Positions 5,471 through 7,300 of a stretch of 7,300 nucleotides of DNA are shown in pieces; within the stretch, counting starts at the first letter, position 1, and each line of letters opens with the position of its first letter. This DNA comes from Candidatus Sulfotelmatobacter sp. Its GTDB lineage: Bacteria > Acidobacteriota > Terriglobia > Terriglobales > Acidobacteriaceae. The notes under the pieces were generated by a model. It was given only the letters and a program-made list of their open reading frames with translations. It searched no databases and was not told the DNA's origin. The DNA lies in the NCBI GenBank assembly GCA_030037515.1, contig JASHRE010000121.1:1-7300 (forward strand), read 5' to 3'. The translations under genes were made by a program, and so were the position numbers.

Positions 5471-5944
5471 AATTCCTCCGTTTCGTTGGTCGTTGGCTCG
5501 GTGCTCTGCGTCTTGAATCCAGCCCCGCCGCAACTTCTCCATCGGGATACTGGAAAGATAGGGTTTCAGATCGAGGATCGGCGTTCCATCGAGCATATCC
5601 ACGCCCCGGATGTGCAGCCGGTTGCCGTCGCGACGAATCAATTCGACGACCGTCAACCCGATCGGATTCGGCCGTCGCGGTGAGCGCGTGGCAAAAACTC
5701 CATGCGGTTGTCGGTCGATCGGAACCGTGCCGAACAATTCGAACCCTTCGGAACGATCGAAGACCCAAAGAACGAACAGGTGCGAGAACCCTTCAATGTC
5801 CGCCAGTCCGGCTTCGAATTCCGGCAAAATTTCGAACACCCCTTGGGCGTCGTGCTTGGCTCCTAATCCCTTGGGGATTTCCTTGGTTTGTGTGTAGGGC
5901 GTGCGCGCGATGCCGATCTGCCGTGGTGAAAACATAACCTGCAT
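5465..5944 (-). CDS. trmO: tRNA (t6A37) N6-methyltransferase TrmO/TsaA, compact form
   Basis: This 159-residue protein shows the main motifs of the TrmO (YaeB/TsaA, VirR-like) family: IGIARTPY (10-17), DIEGFSHLFVLWVFD (49-63), GVFATRSPRRPNPIG (82-96) and GVDMLDGTPILDLKPYL (114-130). TrmO uses S-adenosylmethionine to methylate N6-threonylcarbamoyladenosine at position 37 of ACY-decoding tRNA-Thr. The fold is a beta-barrel active as a dimer, and the TRSPRRPNPIG loop belongs to the conserved cofactor-binding region. The protein is shorter than the roughly 235-residue E. coli enzyme and lacks its C-terminal domain, as many bacterial homologues do. The start could be ATG 5944 or ATG 5935 (residue 4); neither has a good Shine-Dalgarno. 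It lies 53 bases downstream of the M28 peptidase gene on the same strand and may be cotranscribed. Its last codons overlap the end of the convergent kinase gene by 6 bases. Confidence 0.9.
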   Translation of the reverse strand: MQVMFSPRQIGIARTPYTQTKEIPKGLGAKHDAQGVFEILPEFEAGLADIEGFSHLFVLWVFDRSEGFELFGTVPIDRQPHGVFATRSPRRPNPIGLTVVELIRRDGNRLHIRGVDMLDGTPILDLKPYLSSIPMEKLRRGWIQDAEHRANDQRNGGIL

Positions 5945-5997
5945 TCTAATGTTTTCGGGCGATGGAGGCCGGCGAATCGGAATCTTGACGTCAGTCT

Positions 5998-7300
5998 CTA
6001 GCCTTTCTTCTCCGGTTCTTTCGGCAGCGGTTTCTCAATCGGCTTGCGCGGCAGCATCTGATCGCGCATGGCGGCATCGTAGACAAAGCTGGCCACGATC
6101 ACCGAGATCTGCTTCAGATCGTCCGGTTGCAACCGGTCGTAGACATCCATATTGGAGTGGTGTGTGCGCGTTTCGTATTCAATCGGATCCTGAATGAACT
6201 GGAATCCGGGAATGCCGACTGCGTCGAAAGAGAGATGGTCCGTGCCTCCCGTATTGCGCATGGTGAGCGTGGTCATGCCCAGATCTTTGAAGGGCTTCAT
6301 CCATTCTTCAAAAATCGGTGCGACCGCCTCGTTTTCCTGTAGGTAAACGCCGCGAATTCTTCCCGTGCCGTTGTCGACGTTGAAGTAAGCGGAAACTTTG
6401 GCCTGTTCCGGCTTGACGGTGACCGGTCCGGCCTCGCGTCGCAGAAGCGTCGGCATCCCTTTCATGTTGGGGTCGTCGATCGGGGGACGTGAACCGAAAT
6501 GATGTTCCACGTAGCCTTGCGAACCGAGCAAGCCTTCCTCTTCGCCGCTCCACAGAGCGATGCGAATTGTGCGCTGCGGCTTGAGATCGAGAGCTTTGAG
6601 AATGCGAACCGCTTCCATCATCACGATGGTCCCTGCGCCATTGTCGGTGGCCCCGGTTCCCGCATGCCAGGAATCGAGATGCGCGCCCAGCATGACGAGT
6701 TCATCCTTCTTGCCGGTGCCGGGAATTTCTGCAATCGTGTCGTACTGCATGGGATCGTCGTCGTAAAACGTATTCACGACATTCAATTCGAGCGTGACCT
6801 CTTTGTTCTGTTCGAGCAGCCGTGCAATGCGGCTCCAATGCTCAGAAGCCATGGTCAATTGCGGCACCGTCGTGGTTTCGCCCGTTTTGTACGATCCTCC
6901 TGACTGCACGAACACCGTGCCTCCTCCCGCGGTTCCGCGGCTGTGGTCGATCACGGCGAGAACTTTCTCTTCCGCGAAGAATTGATTGAGGTCTTTCATG
7001 AACTGCTGCCGCCGGCGGAGGTCGGCAAGGCGAAAAGGCGGACGCTCGCTGGGAATTTCGTAGTCGCCGATCTTGGCAAGTTCATCGTCGGTTAGCCGTT
7101 TGAACGGTGCTTCCGTGATCGGTCTCACGTCGGCGTCGGATCCAAAGATCACGATCATGCCGGCCAGTTTGCCGCGATATTTGTCGAAATCGTTCTTGTC
7201 TTCAATGGTGACGCGAACGCATTTGCCGCTGACGACCCCGTTGGTGCCGGGAGTCCAGGCCTTGGCATACACGATGAGAGGAACGATATCGGGCGAGGTC
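5998..7300 (-). CDS. M28 family zinc metallopeptidase, 5' end outside the window
   Basis: The frame is open from the TAG at 6000-5998 to the right edge with no stop. About 433 residues are visible, and the start with any signal peptide is missing. Numbering from the GTG codon at 7272, residues 25-140 form a PA-like insert (KYRGKLAGMIVIFG, later VPQLTMASEH). The M28 catalytic domain follows, about 165-400. Visible metal and catalytic residues are H198 and D200 in GAHLDSWHAG, D210 in GATDNGAG, E244/E245 in WSGEEEGLLGS, D300 in NVDNGTG and H372 in THHSNMD. The two-zinc aminopeptidase site therefore looks complete. Such enzymes remove residues from peptides, usually in the periplasm or outside the cell. 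A Lys/Pro/Glu-rich tail (408-424) ends the protein. The GTG at 7272 is not the start, because the family-like sequence (PDIVPLIVYAKAWTPGTNG) continues upstream of it. The exact substrate cannot be told. Confidence 0.92.
   Translation of the reverse strand, partial: TSPDIVPLIVYAKAWTPGTNGVVSGKCVRVTIEDKNDFDKYRGKLAGMIVIFGSDADVRPITEAPFKRLTDDELAKIGDYEIPSERPPFRLADLRRRQQFMKDLNQFFAEEKVLAVIDHSRGTAGGGTVFVQSGGSYKTGETTTVPQLTMASEHWSRIARLLEQNKEVTLELNVVNTFYDDDPMQYDTIAEIPGTGKKDELVMLGAHLDSWHAGTGATDNGAGTIVMMEAVRILKALDLKPQRTIRIALWSGEEEGLLGSQGYVEHHFGSRPPIDDPNMKGMPTLLRREAGPVTVKPEQAKVSAYFNVDNGTGRIRGVYLQENEAVAPIFEEWMKPFKDLGMTTLTMRNTGGTDHLSFDAVGIPGFQFIQDPIEYETRTHHSNMDVYDRLQPDDLKQISVIVASFVYDAAMRDQMLPRKPIEKPLPKEPEKKG

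Noticed and set aside
5226..5768. A 180-codon minus frame spanning the kinase end and trmO
   Set aside because: It is a shadow of two well-supported genes in other frames and is Arg/Pro-rich without motifs.

Overview
The window looks like chromosomal DNA of an acidobacterium (Terriglobia / 'Koribacter'-like soil lineage). This is a family-level judgement from protein features, not a database result. Four things point there. One is a secreted von Willebrand A protein of the kind common in that phylum. Another is a Crp/Fnr-type regulator with the ACNRLHSVEERLARWLL signature. A third is a small CX4C/CX2C zinc-ribbon protein together with a small all-helical protein, both of a type I associate with this phylum. 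The last is a set of genes organised as single units with moderate-to-high GC. I see no mobile element, CRISPR array, tRNA, rRNA or phage gene.

Layout, left to right. Positions 1-540 (minus) hold the N-terminal part of an Omp85/BamA-TamA type outer-membrane protein: signal peptide plus first POTRA domain, running off the left edge. Positions 541-902 are a gene-free divergent spacer; at its right end the leader of the next gene carries an 8-bp hairpin and a competing hairpin that would cover the ribosome binding site. Positions 903-1853 (plus) encode the secreted VWA protein, and 1919-2275 (plus) a small zinc-ribbon protein. This converges on a 73-residue helical protein at 2360-2581 (minus), with two stem-loops between the stop codons. 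Positions 2582-2919 form a second divergent control region with a palindrome, a long-range inverted repeat, a 10-bp-phased direct repeat and a candidate promoter. It precedes the Crp/Fnr-like regulator at 2920-3717 (plus), which ends in a candidate rho-independent terminator (3808-3833). Positions 3959-5470 (plus) encode a membrane-bound PAS/HisKA_3 sensor kinase with no adjacent response regulator. Its stop codon overlaps that of a convergent trmO gene (5465-5944, minus), which lies 53 bp downstream of a large M28 metallopeptidase gene (5998-7300, minus, 5' end outside the window).

The genes do not form one obvious pathway. Cell-envelope and secreted functions (Omp85, VWA protein, M28 peptidase) alternate with signalling (Crp/Fnr-like regulator, sensor kinase) and tRNA modification (TrmO). 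The least described parts are the two small proteins around 1919-2581 and the structured control regions at 852-898 and 2610-2835.
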